A stretch of 64,000 bases of DNA, from assembly GCA_009859145.1 (NCBI GenBank), contig VRVR01000004.1:62001-126000 (forward strand), in the 5' to 3' direction. The notes below the pieces were generated by a model. The model was not told where the DNA came from. It saw only the letters and a list, made by a program, of their open reading frames with translations, and did not search any database. The position numbers were made by a program, and so were the translations under genes. This document shows positions 41,468 through 49,948 of this stretch, piece after piece (position 1 is the first letter of the stretch; each line of letters begins with the position of its first letter). This stretch comes from Andalucia godoyi (lineage: Eukaryota > Discoba > Jakobea > Jakobida > Andaluciidae).

Positions 41468-43915
41468 ATGGCGTCACTGAACCAGTCCTTTGCACCGTCT
41501 TCGTCAATCGTCGGTGCCACTCGTGGCTTCCGAGGAAACAATACTGTGTTGGTTTCTGTTGAAAAGGATGGGTTTCATGTTGTCGACGTATGTTTTTTAT
41601 TCCTTGCCTTTTCCTTTTCGCTCTTTTCTTCTTTCGCTCTTTTATTATTATCATTATGATGATGATTTGTTTCTTGTTTTTTGTGGGGGGGTTTTTTTTG
41701 GTATTTTTCATGTTCGTCTTATGTTTTGTTTTCTGTTATTGTTCTGGAATAGTCGTTTCAATTCGTGCCGGTGCTGTCATGGACCATTCGCCCGTCCACA
41801 GAAATTACGTGTGCTGCAGTTCATGTTCCTCGCGCACATCGAATTGCGGCTGTCATTTCGTCTTCGGTGGTCGTTTCATGGGCAGAGGACGACACTCGTG
41901 TCATTGACAAGGTTGAAAAGTGCGATCTCTCTTCTCGCGTTCTTGCGATTGTTCCCATACCAGAATCGCCGTGCATTGCTTGTCTTTTGGCACCGAAGCC
42001 CAAGGATTCGAAATCATTTTTGAAGGTTGCGATTGTCGACGTAAGCGTTTCGCAGACAGGAGTCGTTGGGGTGGTTCGAATTGTGGAGCTCCCTACGCTG
42101 CCGTACAAGGAGTTCTTCAGCGGAGAGCTTCGTCTTGTTGAAATGCTCGATACCTCCACGCTTCTGATTGCGACAGAGTTGCATATCATTACGGTGAGCC
42201 TCAAAGAAGATTCTGTCGGTGCTGTTGTCTGCCAAGGGACTCAACTTCTTGGAAGTGATTCTGGTGTTAAAAGGGACAAAGGTGCCGAATCGAAAGCATC
42301 CGACGTTGCTCCACAGGCCGCGGCTGCGGATTCGACAAGAAAACGAAAGACCGCGAAGGACAAGAAGCAAAAAGTCGAAGCACCTGCTGCGGTGTCCATC
42401 TTGTCCGTTGCGTGGAATCCTTCTAGCAAGTGCCTTTCCGTATTGTATTCAAATCATCGCTGGATTGTGTTGCATTTGTCGTCGTCTGCCTATGAACTGT
42501 TTGAGAACGGAGGAGAGTCCATCACACGTATTCTCGAAGCAAAACTGTATTCTCCCAGCGTAACTGGCATTGGCGGCCGTGGGGTGGACAAGGTTGTTTC
42601 CGTGTGGACTAGCCCGCACTTTGTGGCATTTGTCACGCCTCGTCATGCTTCTCTCTGGGATGTGTCTTACGGAGTGCTTCACGATTCGCTCAAGTGGGCC
42701 AGAGCTGACATGTCTGGACTCTTGAATGCGTTCCTTGTTACTCCCGTCAACCAAGGGGATGGGGCGTCGGTGCCTTTTGTGCTGCACGTCTCCACAAGGG
42801 CGTTTCGAAAAATGGAACTGTCCATCCCGGGGGCGGTGACGCTTGCCAGTGTTCTCGGAAAGGGCTTGGATGCACTGGAAGTTTCCCCGGCCGTCGTTGC
42901 TTCCTCGAAGTCGGAGGCTGAGCTCCTGGTCATTCTTTCAAAGAAGAGTACCCACTCAGATCCGCGTGTGCTACATGACATCATCACGGTCTCGCTGGAT
43001 CGCAGATATGGCAAAATTATTGAGTATCTCATCAAGCACCGCTTGATTTCGATGCGCACGTCTCCCCGCCTTTTAGACTACCTTCTATCATTGGACTCCG
43101 CTCGAGGCCGCAAGCTGGCCACGGGGTTTCACGTCTCTCGACGCTATCTTTCCAGAGCATCGGGAACTGATACAGACGGAGATGATGAAGACGATGCAGA
43201 TTTCGGAGCGAGCCAGTATTTGACTCGTTTCAACTTGCTGAACTTGTATGCCAGATTCATTGGAGACATGACAGAAGCGCAGCTTGTGCAATGTGTCCGA
43301 AGAACCATTCAGTCGCTCTTGCAATGCACGTCGGAAACCGTCGAGGCAAGATTCAAGACACTAGATGTGCTCCTCACGAAATGCAAGTTTTCTGTGGATG
43401 TCCTGGCCACTGCTCACGACGGTGCATGTTTGTTAACTGCAGACGAGGTGCGCATTGTTTTTGCAAGAATTTTGAAGCAGCTGCACAAGTACCTCGGTGC
43501 AGACAAGGAAAATTCGGGTGGCGATGCAGATGAATCACAGCCACCGACCCCGATCAGGACCCTGGATGGAAAGGTTCTCGGTGGCACACCGCGACGCTCC
43601 ACGCAGGTAATGGATGATCAGGCCGTTGCACAATATGCGGATTGGTGTTGCGTTCTAATGGATACGCATTCTACCGTCATTACACTTCGCTCTGACATGC
43701 GGCAGGCGGCACGTGCTCTCCGAGTATTGACAACCAATTACGTTAACTTTTGCCAACAAGTCGAGCCGCTCATGGGTGCGATTTTGCACATCCAATCCAC
43801 GATTCCGCCAACATCCTCCGAGTCGTCGGCATCGCCGTCTGATCCGCATCGCAGACGAGATGCGGTTGTTGAACCACGAATCGACAAGTACGCGGTGGAA
43901 GTTCTGCAGTTCTAG
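41468..43915 (+). CDS. NOL11: Nucleolar protein 11 (NOL11)-like SSU processome factor
   Basis: Exon 1 is 41468-41587 (40 residues) and exon 2 is 41753-43915. The 165-nt intron is phase 0 (GTATGT to GAATAG). The 760-residue protein has an N-terminal beta-propeller region (VHVPRAHRIAAVISSSVVVS, SVAWNPSSKCLSVLYSN) and a C-terminal helical region. Its last blocks match NOL11: ADWCCVLMDTHSTVITLRSD and the ending KYAVEVLQF (human YSIEVLELF). NOL11 is the animal counterpart of t-UTP Utp8, needed for pre-rRNA transcription and processing. An acidic insert with a GDDEDDADF patch lies near residue 520. Confidence 0.8.
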
Positions 43916-44063
43916 ATCGAAAAGCTGCATCCCACGCTTGGATTTGTACATTTTTATTTTCATTTTTTTTTTTTCTTAAAAAAAAAAAAAAAAGAGAAGA
44001 GAAGAAGCCAATAAACAACTGTTAGGGAGCCGAGGCGTGTATCAAGAATCACCAATAAGCCTC

Positions 44064-45356
44064 TTACGCATCACAGAATGTTTGCGAAGAAATGAATCGT
44101 CTCACCATGTCGAATGCTTTTGATGGTTGGTCGTGTGGAACAAGATGTCCCGAGTCGAGCACAACAAGCTGCGACAGATTGCGAGCATTGCGGAAATATC
44201 CAGCAATCGATCCGTCAACTTTCCAATAGCACTTCTTCTGCTGATTGAAGTCGTCATGGCCAGGCCACTGCAGAGACCGCAGACCATACTCTGTTCCTGC
44301 AACACCGCAGTTTCCATCATAGTTTCCATTATAGAACAGCATGCGGGTCTCTGCGAGGATCCCCGGAAGCAAAAACGACGCATCTTTCATCTCGTCGTTC
44401 TGCAAATTGGGCAGTGGAGAACACACCTGCCAATTGATCGATCCGCGGACCCCAAACGATTTTTGAATCGCAGGGTCATTCAGGAACTGCGTAACTGCGT
44501 TGAACAAGCTGCTGTCTGTGAATTGGCTAAGATTGTCTTCATCAATGCCTCCCGAGACGTTGACTGCATAGTTCAAGACATTGTCACAAACCGTGTACGC
44601 CTCCACCCACTGCTCATTCCTGACCAGCAACTCGCACTTCGCAATCATGTCTTCCATGACCTGCATCTCTACAAAGTCTGCTAGTCCCAGCATCAAGAAC
44701 TGCTGCGCATAAACTCGGGTCTGCAACACCGGGAACGTCCATCCGTTTCCGATCATTGCGCCTGCAAAGTCGATGGGATACGTAGACGATTCATTCACGA
44801 TCTTTGATCCAAAATACGGAATCCACTTGCCTCCGTACGACTCTCCGGCAATGAACGTTGATCGCTGGCGCATGTCCGGATACAAGAGATGGAACGATTT
44901 GAGCGCAGAAAACAAGTCCTCCGCAACCGTAAAATCGTCATTTGGAACATCATTTGGATGGACCGCAACTGAGAATCCCGTGCCAATCGGCTGGTCCAAG
45001 AGCACCAGATTCGCCAGATGAATCCACGCATACGGATTATCAACAAGCGAGACGTTTCTGGTTTTCGCATCCGTAACGAGAATCCCAACAAGCCCTTCGA
45101 CAAATGCTGCGAGACCCGACGAGCAAAACGGTCCACCTTGCATCCAATAAATCACGGGGGCCCGTGGATCCGGATGACGCACAAAGTAGTAGAAAATCTC
45201 AGAAGCCGTACGTTCTGTTTTCAAGTATCCCGTCTCAACATCGACCGACCCAAGTCTCGATCGAAACGGACCGGATCCCGTCGACCTCATTCCAAGCACA
45301 CCGCACACACACAACAGCCATAGCATGCAACACAATCCCGCAAACCTCGACCGCAT
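44064..45356 (-). CDS. Serine carboxypeptidase (peptidase family S10)
   Basis: Start at ATG 45356 gives a 430-residue protein with a typical signal peptide (MRSRFAGLCCMLWLLCVCGV), so it enters the secretory or lysosomal pathway. The catalytic triad is visible: Ser173 in GESYGGKW, Asp347 in NGNYDGNCG, His404 in SGHLVPHDQP. The oxyanion loop reads WMQGGPFCSS instead of the usual W-L-N-GGPGCSS, and the next block is DQPIGTGFS. Several N-glycosylation sites (NVS, NES, NLS) fit a secreted enzyme. Upstream ATGs add only a short hydrophobic stretch and are less likely. Confidence 0.92.
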   Translation of the reverse strand: MRSRFAGLCCMLWLLCVCGVLGMRSTGSGPFRSRLGSVDVETGYLKTERTASEIFYYFVRHPDPRAPVIYWMQGGPFCSSGLAAFVEGLVGILVTDAKTRNVSLVDNPYAWIHLANLVLLDQPIGTGFSVAVHPNDVPNDDFTVAEDLFSALKSFHLLYPDMRQRSTFIAGESYGGKWIPYFGSKIVNESSTYPIDFAGAMIGNGWTFPVLQTRVYAQQFLMLGLADFVEMQVMEDMIAKCELLVRNEQWVEAYTVCDNVLNYAVNVSGGIDEDNLSQFTDSSLFNAVTQFLNDPAIQKSFGVRGSINWQVCSPLPNLQNDEMKDASFLLPGILAETRMLFYNGNYDGNCGVAGTEYGLRSLQWPGHDDFNQQKKCYWKVDGSIAGYFRNARNLSQLVVLDSGHLVPHDQPSKAFDMVRRFISSQTFCDA

Positions 45357-45594
45357 GATCTTGAAGCCCTGGATGCCGAATGCCAAGGTGAACCACAAGA
45401 TTAAAGAAAGTGAAGAATGGAAGGGGGGGAAAAAATGGAGGAAAAAACATCATCATCATCGTCCAACTCATCTAGAACCTGCTAAACTAAGTTAGTACTA
45501 TGTTGTGCCCATGTGTAAGTACGCACGTTGATCCGGACGTTTCTGAAGTCCTTTTTCCTCCGTTCTTCACGCAATCCGCACACCGCGCAACTGC

Positions 45595-46188
45595 CTACTC
45601 GAGCGATTCCGGAAGTGCCGTTCCGCGTTCCAGGTTGGTCCGAATCGGCTCTGCAACATGTCCATACGCACGATCGAGCCTTCCAACGAACTTTTGGTTC
45701 GCGGGACCGCCGTAGATTTTATTCGCAGCCGCTCTCGCATCTTCCTTGCGCGGGCGTGAAAGCGTGCGTTTCTTTTCGTCCATCGACCTCTGTACTTCCG
45801 CAAGTTTCGCCCCTGCTCCCTTGTCCACCCCTTTATCCACATTCACATCCGCATTCACGAACTGGCCCACGCGACGCTCATACGAAGTATACGCAGCATC
45901 TGTGGACCGAACCAGTCCTCCCTCCATCTGCAGGCTTGCTCGCTTCTTCTTCTTCCCAGCAAACCGGCTTGCTTCCGCCAATGTGCTGTCCATGTACACT
46001 CCTTCCCGCTCCCTCCCCTCGTTCTCAATGTGATCTCGACTGCGTTTATGCGTCCCATTGCTCATCTGCCTCTGGTCCGCTCCAGCGGCGTAAGAAGAAC
46101 TATTACCGGCGCGCTGTCTCAGTAACGACTCGTTGTCGCTGCGAGTCTTTGCAATTCTTCGTCGAAGGTCATCAAGCTTTTGCGACAT
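45595..46188 (-). CDS. SYF2: Pre-mRNA splicing factor SYF2
   Basis: SYF2 is a component of the NineTeen/XAB2-associated spliceosome. The 197-residue protein starts MSQKLDDLRRRIAKTRSDNE (ATG at 46188). It carries the conserved C-terminal region: AYTSYERRVGQF, a KKRTLSRPRK stretch, and the end NQKFVGRLDRAYGHVAEPIR then NLERGTALPESLE. Human SYF2 ends similarly (YGKYTQEIKQNLERGTAV). Basic KKKKR patches would serve nuclear import. The leader on the coding strand is an AGAC/GA repeat. Confidence 0.88.
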   Translation of the reverse strand: MSQKLDDLRRRIAKTRSDNESLLRQRAGNSSSYAAGADQRQMSNGTHKRSRDHIENEGREREGVYMDSTLAEASRFAGKKKKRASLQMEGGLVRSTDAAYTSYERRVGQFVNADVNVDKGVDKGAGAKLAEVQRSMDEKKRTLSRPRKEDARAAANKIYGGPANQKFVGRLDRAYGHVAEPIRTNLERGTALPESLE

Positions 46189-46206
46189 TCTTCCCTTACA
46201 CACACA

Positions 46207-46280
<74 letters not shown>
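46207..46280. repeat. (CT)n then (GTCT)n microsatellite in the SYF2 leader
   Basis: CT units at about 46207-46246 pass into GTCT units to 46280, beginning about 18 nt upstream of the SYF2 ATG. On the coding strand this is AGAC and GA. Confidence 0.95.
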
Positions 46281-46406
46281 GCGTATCGTGTCTCGTGTCA
46301 TATGACGATGATTTCTTCTATTTCCGGAGCAAGGCATGGCACAGATTCAAGTGATGCTTGAGAGCACTTGCAATAGCGGCACTCCTACAGCGGGTCACGC
46401 TTGAGG

Positions 46407-46676
46407 NNNNNNNNNNNNNNNNNNNNNNNNNNNNNNNNNNNNNNNNNNNNNNNNNNNNNNNNNNNNNNNNNNNNNNNNNNNNNNNNNNNNNNNNNNNNNN
46501 NNNNNNNNNNNNNNNNNNNNNNNNNNNNNNNNNNNNNNNNNNNNNNNNNNNNNNNNNNNNNNNNNNNNNNNNNNNNNNNNNNNNNNNNNNNNNNNNNNNN
46601 NNNNNNNNNNNNNNNNNNNNNNNNNNNNNNNNNNNNNNNNNNNNNNNNNNNNNNNNNNNNNNNNNNNNNNNNNNNN
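46407..46676. other. Assembly gap (270 Ns)
   Basis: A run of Ns interrupts the SYF2 / GspG divergent spacer. A GT repeat follows at 46692-46719, so the gap probably reflects simple repeats. Any promoter or upstream exon of GspG here is unseen. Confidence 0.98.
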
Positions 46677-46732
46677 TAATACTTTTTACTTTGTGTGTGT
46701 GTGTGTGTGTGTGTGTGTGGTATTGAGGGGAA

Positions 46733-48094
46733 ATGTCGCTTTCAAAGGAATCTGCGATGGCGACTCGTCGAATAAAAGCGATATTGTCGCACATGAATCC
46801 TGTTCCTTTGGCACGCGGGGTAATTGCGACGGCGACGAGTACGGCATCGATCCCGAGTTTATCGACGATTGCGGGATCTGAAGTTACGCCGCTTGTGCTT
46901 GCTTTGTCCGATGTAATGTACTCCAAACACTTGTATGCTCAAAAGGACAAAGAAGGAAAAGAAGGATCGAAAAGGCGGCTTTTCTTCCCGCTTTCCAACA
47001 AGGCGTTTCGCACCGTCATGACTGCTTTGTATGGGTGGGCGCGATGGGAATCCGCGAAAAATCCATCTGAGCGGCTTCGAGCGTTTTGCTCGCTTCTGAT
47101 TTCGCTTATTTCGCTTATTCCGGTGTATCTGAATGGCGGTGCGGGTAGCACAGAATTCAGAATCCGGCTGATGGGAATGCTGAACACGTGGACTTGGATC
47201 GGCCAGCAACTGCTTTCGCTGCCTTCTGCTTCGATCGACAACTGGCTCCTGAAAGTATTCGTCAAGATGCAAAGGATGCTGCATCTTGGTCCAAATTCTG
47301 CCAAGCTGTTTGGAATGCACAGCAGGATCTTCAACAGCGACAAGAAGAATCAGAAGAGTACTGGAAATCGGATGCATCCATTCAACCTGATTGAAATTCT
47401 AATCTCGATTTCCATCATTGTAACGTTTTCTGGGCTTGTTGGAGTGGTATACCCCAAACTGCTGGACGACTCGAAAGAATCCAATGCACAGCTGGACTTG
47501 CATACAATTGCTTCGGCTCTTGTTATTTTCTATTCCCGAACATCGCGGTACCCGCTGTCTCTGGACGATTTGGCCAGATCTGGCGATTTGGCTGCGGTTC
47601 CTAGGGATCCGTGGGACAACGACTACAAGTACATCCCCCACGTTGATCTCTTGGCGCTCTCCAGAGCCCTCAAGTCGAGGACGAGCGGAGCCGTCACAAC
47701 ATCGACAGTTGGTGCGAATGCGGGTGCAGATGGGAAGGCACATCTTGGGACGCTGGAGTATGGGATCGAGTGTCTGCGACGAGCTGCATCCGTGCTCTCC
47801 GAGCTTCAGTCGGTTTCATCGACGAATGCAAAAGCAGGTGGTCTGGATCTGATGGGCATCCTCGTCGCCTGCACTGATGGACCTGTCATATGCTGTTTGG
47901 GAAAACGCGGTCCACTTTTTCTTGGCGCCGGTTCGTCTGGTGGATCTTCGCCGGGTTCAATTGGGAACATTCCACCTGCAAAGAAAAAAGAAGTCGCTGG
48001 TCTGATCCAGGAAATTCGAAACACTGCCGCACAAGCCGGGCGGCGAGAAGCACTCGATGCTATTGAGTCTGTTCGACAAGTCTTGTCGTCATAA
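46733..48094 (+). CDS. gspG: GspG-type major pseudopilin with mitochondrial-type presequence
   Basis: The 453-residue protein contains a type II secretion pseudopilin from about residue 213. The prepilin motif HPFNLIEILI has Phe217 as +1 and the key Glu221 at +5, followed by a hydrophobic helix (ISISIIVTFSGLVGVVYP) and the T2SS-G body: LDLHTIASALVIFYSRTSRYP, a LDDL turn, and PRDPWDNDYKY (bacterial LPQDPWGSDY). The first 50 residues are rich in Arg, Ser, Ala and Thr with no acidic cluster, like a mitochondrial presequence; residues 60-212 are an extra region. Nuclear GspG with long extensions is known from the mitochondrial T2SS (miT2SS). A separate tail (300-453) follows. Bacterial contamination is unlikely: Fanzor relic and NMNAT lie downstream. 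Confidence 0.88.
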   Translation: MSLSKESAMATRRIKAILSHMNPVPLARGVIATATSTASIPSLSTIAGSEVTPLVLALSDVMYSKHLYAQKDKEGKEGSKRRLFFPLSNKAFRTVMTALYGWARWESAKNPSERLRAFCSLLISLISLIPVYLNGGAGSTEFRIRLMGMLNTWTWIGQQLLSLPSASIDNWLLKVFVKMQRMLHLGPNSAKLFGMHSRIFNSDKKNQKSTGNRMHPFNLIEILISISIIVTFSGLVGVVYPKLLDDSKESNAQLDLHTIASALVIFYSRTSRYPLSLDDLARSGDLAAVPRDPWDNDYKYIPHVDLLALSRALKSRTSGAVTTSTVGANAGADGKAHLGTLEYGIECLRRAASVLSELQSVSSTNAKAGGLDLMGILVACTDGPVICCLGKRGPLFLGAGSSGGSSPGSIGNIPPAKKKEVAGLIQEIRNTAAQAGRREALDAIESVRQVLSS

Positions 48095-48288
48095 TGAAGC
48101 CCATGCAAGGGAAAAACAGTGTTCCATGGGCCACTCTTTTTTCTCATATTGTTCCTTTGTCCTGCCTCTCAGCCTCGCTCAATCTGAACGCACACGACTG
48201 TTTATCCACGTGCTCCCAAGTCATTCGTGGCACACCCTGTTCGCAACAAAACAAATCCTGATTGTCTCAACGCAACAGTTGCATCCTG
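48095..48288. other. 3' spacer after GspG
   Basis: About 190 nt of 3' UTR-like sequence before relic E. No gene is seen. Confidence 0.4.
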
Positions 48289-48640
48289 CGCCTACACTGT
48301 ACACTAATCATTTATTGCCAGTGCTAATCAATGATCACCAGTCTTGCATTTCACCGTTGCGCATCCACGAAACGAGAGCAGGTAGGCTCCCAGCACGCCA
48401 CCCATGTCTCCATGGACAACGTTTTTCAAATAAGTACTGAAGAGGCGGTGGGATCGTCGGGAGCCGACGCAGACGAGACGGACGCGACCGGCAGCGGCGT
48501 CGGTGTCGTAATAGTGAGGTGGGGAGATGTCAGAATACGTCCTGCGGACGGGCTGCAGGTCCAAGGAGCGCGCTCCGAGTCGTTGGAACAACAATAAAGA
48601 AGAGAAACGGCGGCTATCCTTGGTTACCGATGATACGTGA
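48289..48640 (-). mobile_element. Fanzor/TnpB-derived element relic E
   Basis: The right end CGCCTACACTGTACACT is at 48289-48305. On the minus strand, the frame ending at 48328 reads STYLKNVVHGDMGGVLGAYLLS and a TGA. It aligns with the IYLGNVSHAEGRVGAYPL tail of relic C, including the VGAY/LGAY step. Upstream (48440-48590) is a Thr/Pro/Ser-rich segment (TTPTPLPVASVSSASAP in one frame) resembling the disordered head of relic D. As in D, the core is deleted. The left boundary is not clear. Confidence 0.65.
48328..48600 (-). pseudogene. Internally deleted Fanzor remnant
   Basis: Only the last roughly 35 codons (STYLKNVVHG to the TGA at 48328) and a probable N-terminal low-complexity head remain. 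The DRD motif is not preserved. The 39-nt distance from stop codon to element end matches relic A. Confidence 0.55.
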
Positions 48641-48817
48641 TGCTGCAGTAGCATTTCCTAGCTGCTGCACATCGTACTGATCGCTGCTATTCAGCATCGA
48701 TCACCATTGTTTCCACCTTTCAGACAGCTCTTTGTGAGACAAAAAAGTGCCGGGTCCGTTTTCTGCTCTTCTGTTGTTGTTGGAATTTCATTATTCAACA
48801 TTTTTCAATATAAAAGG

Positions 48818-49678
48818 ATGAATGGGTATACCTTTCCATTGGACAAGTTGCGTCCGGTGTCATCGTGTCTGCCCGGAAAGACGCCTGCTGTGATTGTTTC
48901 ATGCGGTTCCTTCAATCCGGTAACATTTTTGCATCTGCGATTGTTTGAAGTGGCTCGCGATGCATTGCGCTTGAGCTCAGAATACGATGTTTTGGGAGGT
49001 TATTTCTCACCGGTGAATGACAGATACACCAAAAAAGATCTCGTTCCGTCTGTTCATCGAGTGGCCATGTGCCGGCTTGCTGCGGCTGCAAGCGATTGGA
49101 TCATGACTGACCCCTGGGAGTCTTTGCAATCCGAGTATCAGCGTACACGAGTAGTACTTGAGCATATCGAGCGCCGTGTGAACGGCTCCGTTGCTCTGTC
49201 TGCGGGGCCTCCCACATCGAATAGCTCCGCAGTGGACGCACGTCAGTTGGACGGATCCCACCAGGAGGACTGCCCGAAAAGAATCCGAGTTCTTCTTCTC
49301 TGCGGCTCAGACCTTCTCGAGTCCTTTATGACTCCCGGCGTGTGGAATCCCTCCGATGTGTTGTCGATTCTACGAGACTTTGGTGTGGTGTGCATCCAGC
49401 GTGAAGGTGTAGATCCGTTTCGGATCATCCACGAGTCCGACCTCCTGTCTATGCTCTCAAAGTACATTCTTGTGTTTCGTGAATGGATCCTGAATGACGT
49501 GAGTGCCACGGAAGTGAGGCGCCACATCCGACGGGGACTGTCCATTCGATACCTGACTCCGGACCCTGTTGTCAGCTATCTCGTCCAACATGGGCTGTAT
49601 CGAATGATCGACGAGGAAAAGTTGATTGACTCGCTGCGTGAATCATTTGAAAGGGCTTTGGAGAACAAAAAGCAGTAG
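48818..49678 (+). CDS. NMNAT: Nicotinamide mononucleotide adenylyltransferase
   Basis: NMNAT joins NMN or nicotinate mononucleotide to AMP from ATP, the last common step of NAD synthesis. The 286-residue protein starts MNGYTFPLDK at ATG 48818. It contains the nucleotidyltransferase motif CGSFNPVTFLHLRLFE (residues 29-44; animal enzymes have GSFNPITNMHL), the FSPVNDRYTKKDLVPSVHRV loop, CGSDLLESF, and the ISTEVR-type motif DVSATEVRRHIRRGLSIRYL then PDPVVSYL. It is intronless. A Ser-rich insert with a DGSHQEDCPK patch sits between the two halves. There is no clear organelle signal. Confidence 0.96.
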   Translation: MNGYTFPLDKLRPVSSCLPGKTPAVIVSCGSFNPVTFLHLRLFEVARDALRLSSEYDVLGGYFSPVNDRYTKKDLVPSVHRVAMCRLAAAASDWIMTDPWESLQSEYQRTRVVLEHIERRVNGSVALSAGPPTSNSSAVDARQLDGSHQEDCPKRIRVLLLCGSDLLESFMTPGVWNPSDVLSILRDFGVVCIQREGVDPFRIIHESDLLSMLSKYILVFREWILNDVSATEVRRHIRRGLSIRYLTPDPVVSYLVQHGLYRMIDEEKLIDSLRESFERALENKKQ

Positions 49679-49948
49679 CAGCATGTCAAGATGTTGCTAC
49701 CTCATTCCTTAATTATTATTTTTTTTAACGGGCCAAAGTCCTCTTGTTGTCGACGCGTCCCCAGGGTCGAACTGCAAGATAAAACAGGGGTTCGTTTTAT
49801 TGTTATTGTTATTATTATTATTTGATCAAGTAATATTCAATAATTAAAAAATATATACATGTATACATATAACAGAACACGACTGTGAATAGCGCTCTTT
49901 TGACGAGATGAAAAAACGATTTACTTACATTCAAGAGAAGAGGGGACA

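Noticed and set aside
45528-46361. 277-codon plus-strand frame over SYF2
   Set aside because: It reads antisense to SYF2 and then through the CT/GTCT repeat as Leu-Ser and Cys-Leu-Ser-Val runs.
46318-46926. Frames running through the run of Ns
   Set aside because: They are artefacts of the assembly gap and contain no real sequence there.
46733-48094. GspG as bacterial contamination
   Set aside because: The presequence-like N-terminus, a codon use like its neighbours, and the eukaryotic NMNAT and Fanzor relic on the same side of the gap argue against it. The upstream side is broken by Ns, so reads should still be checked.
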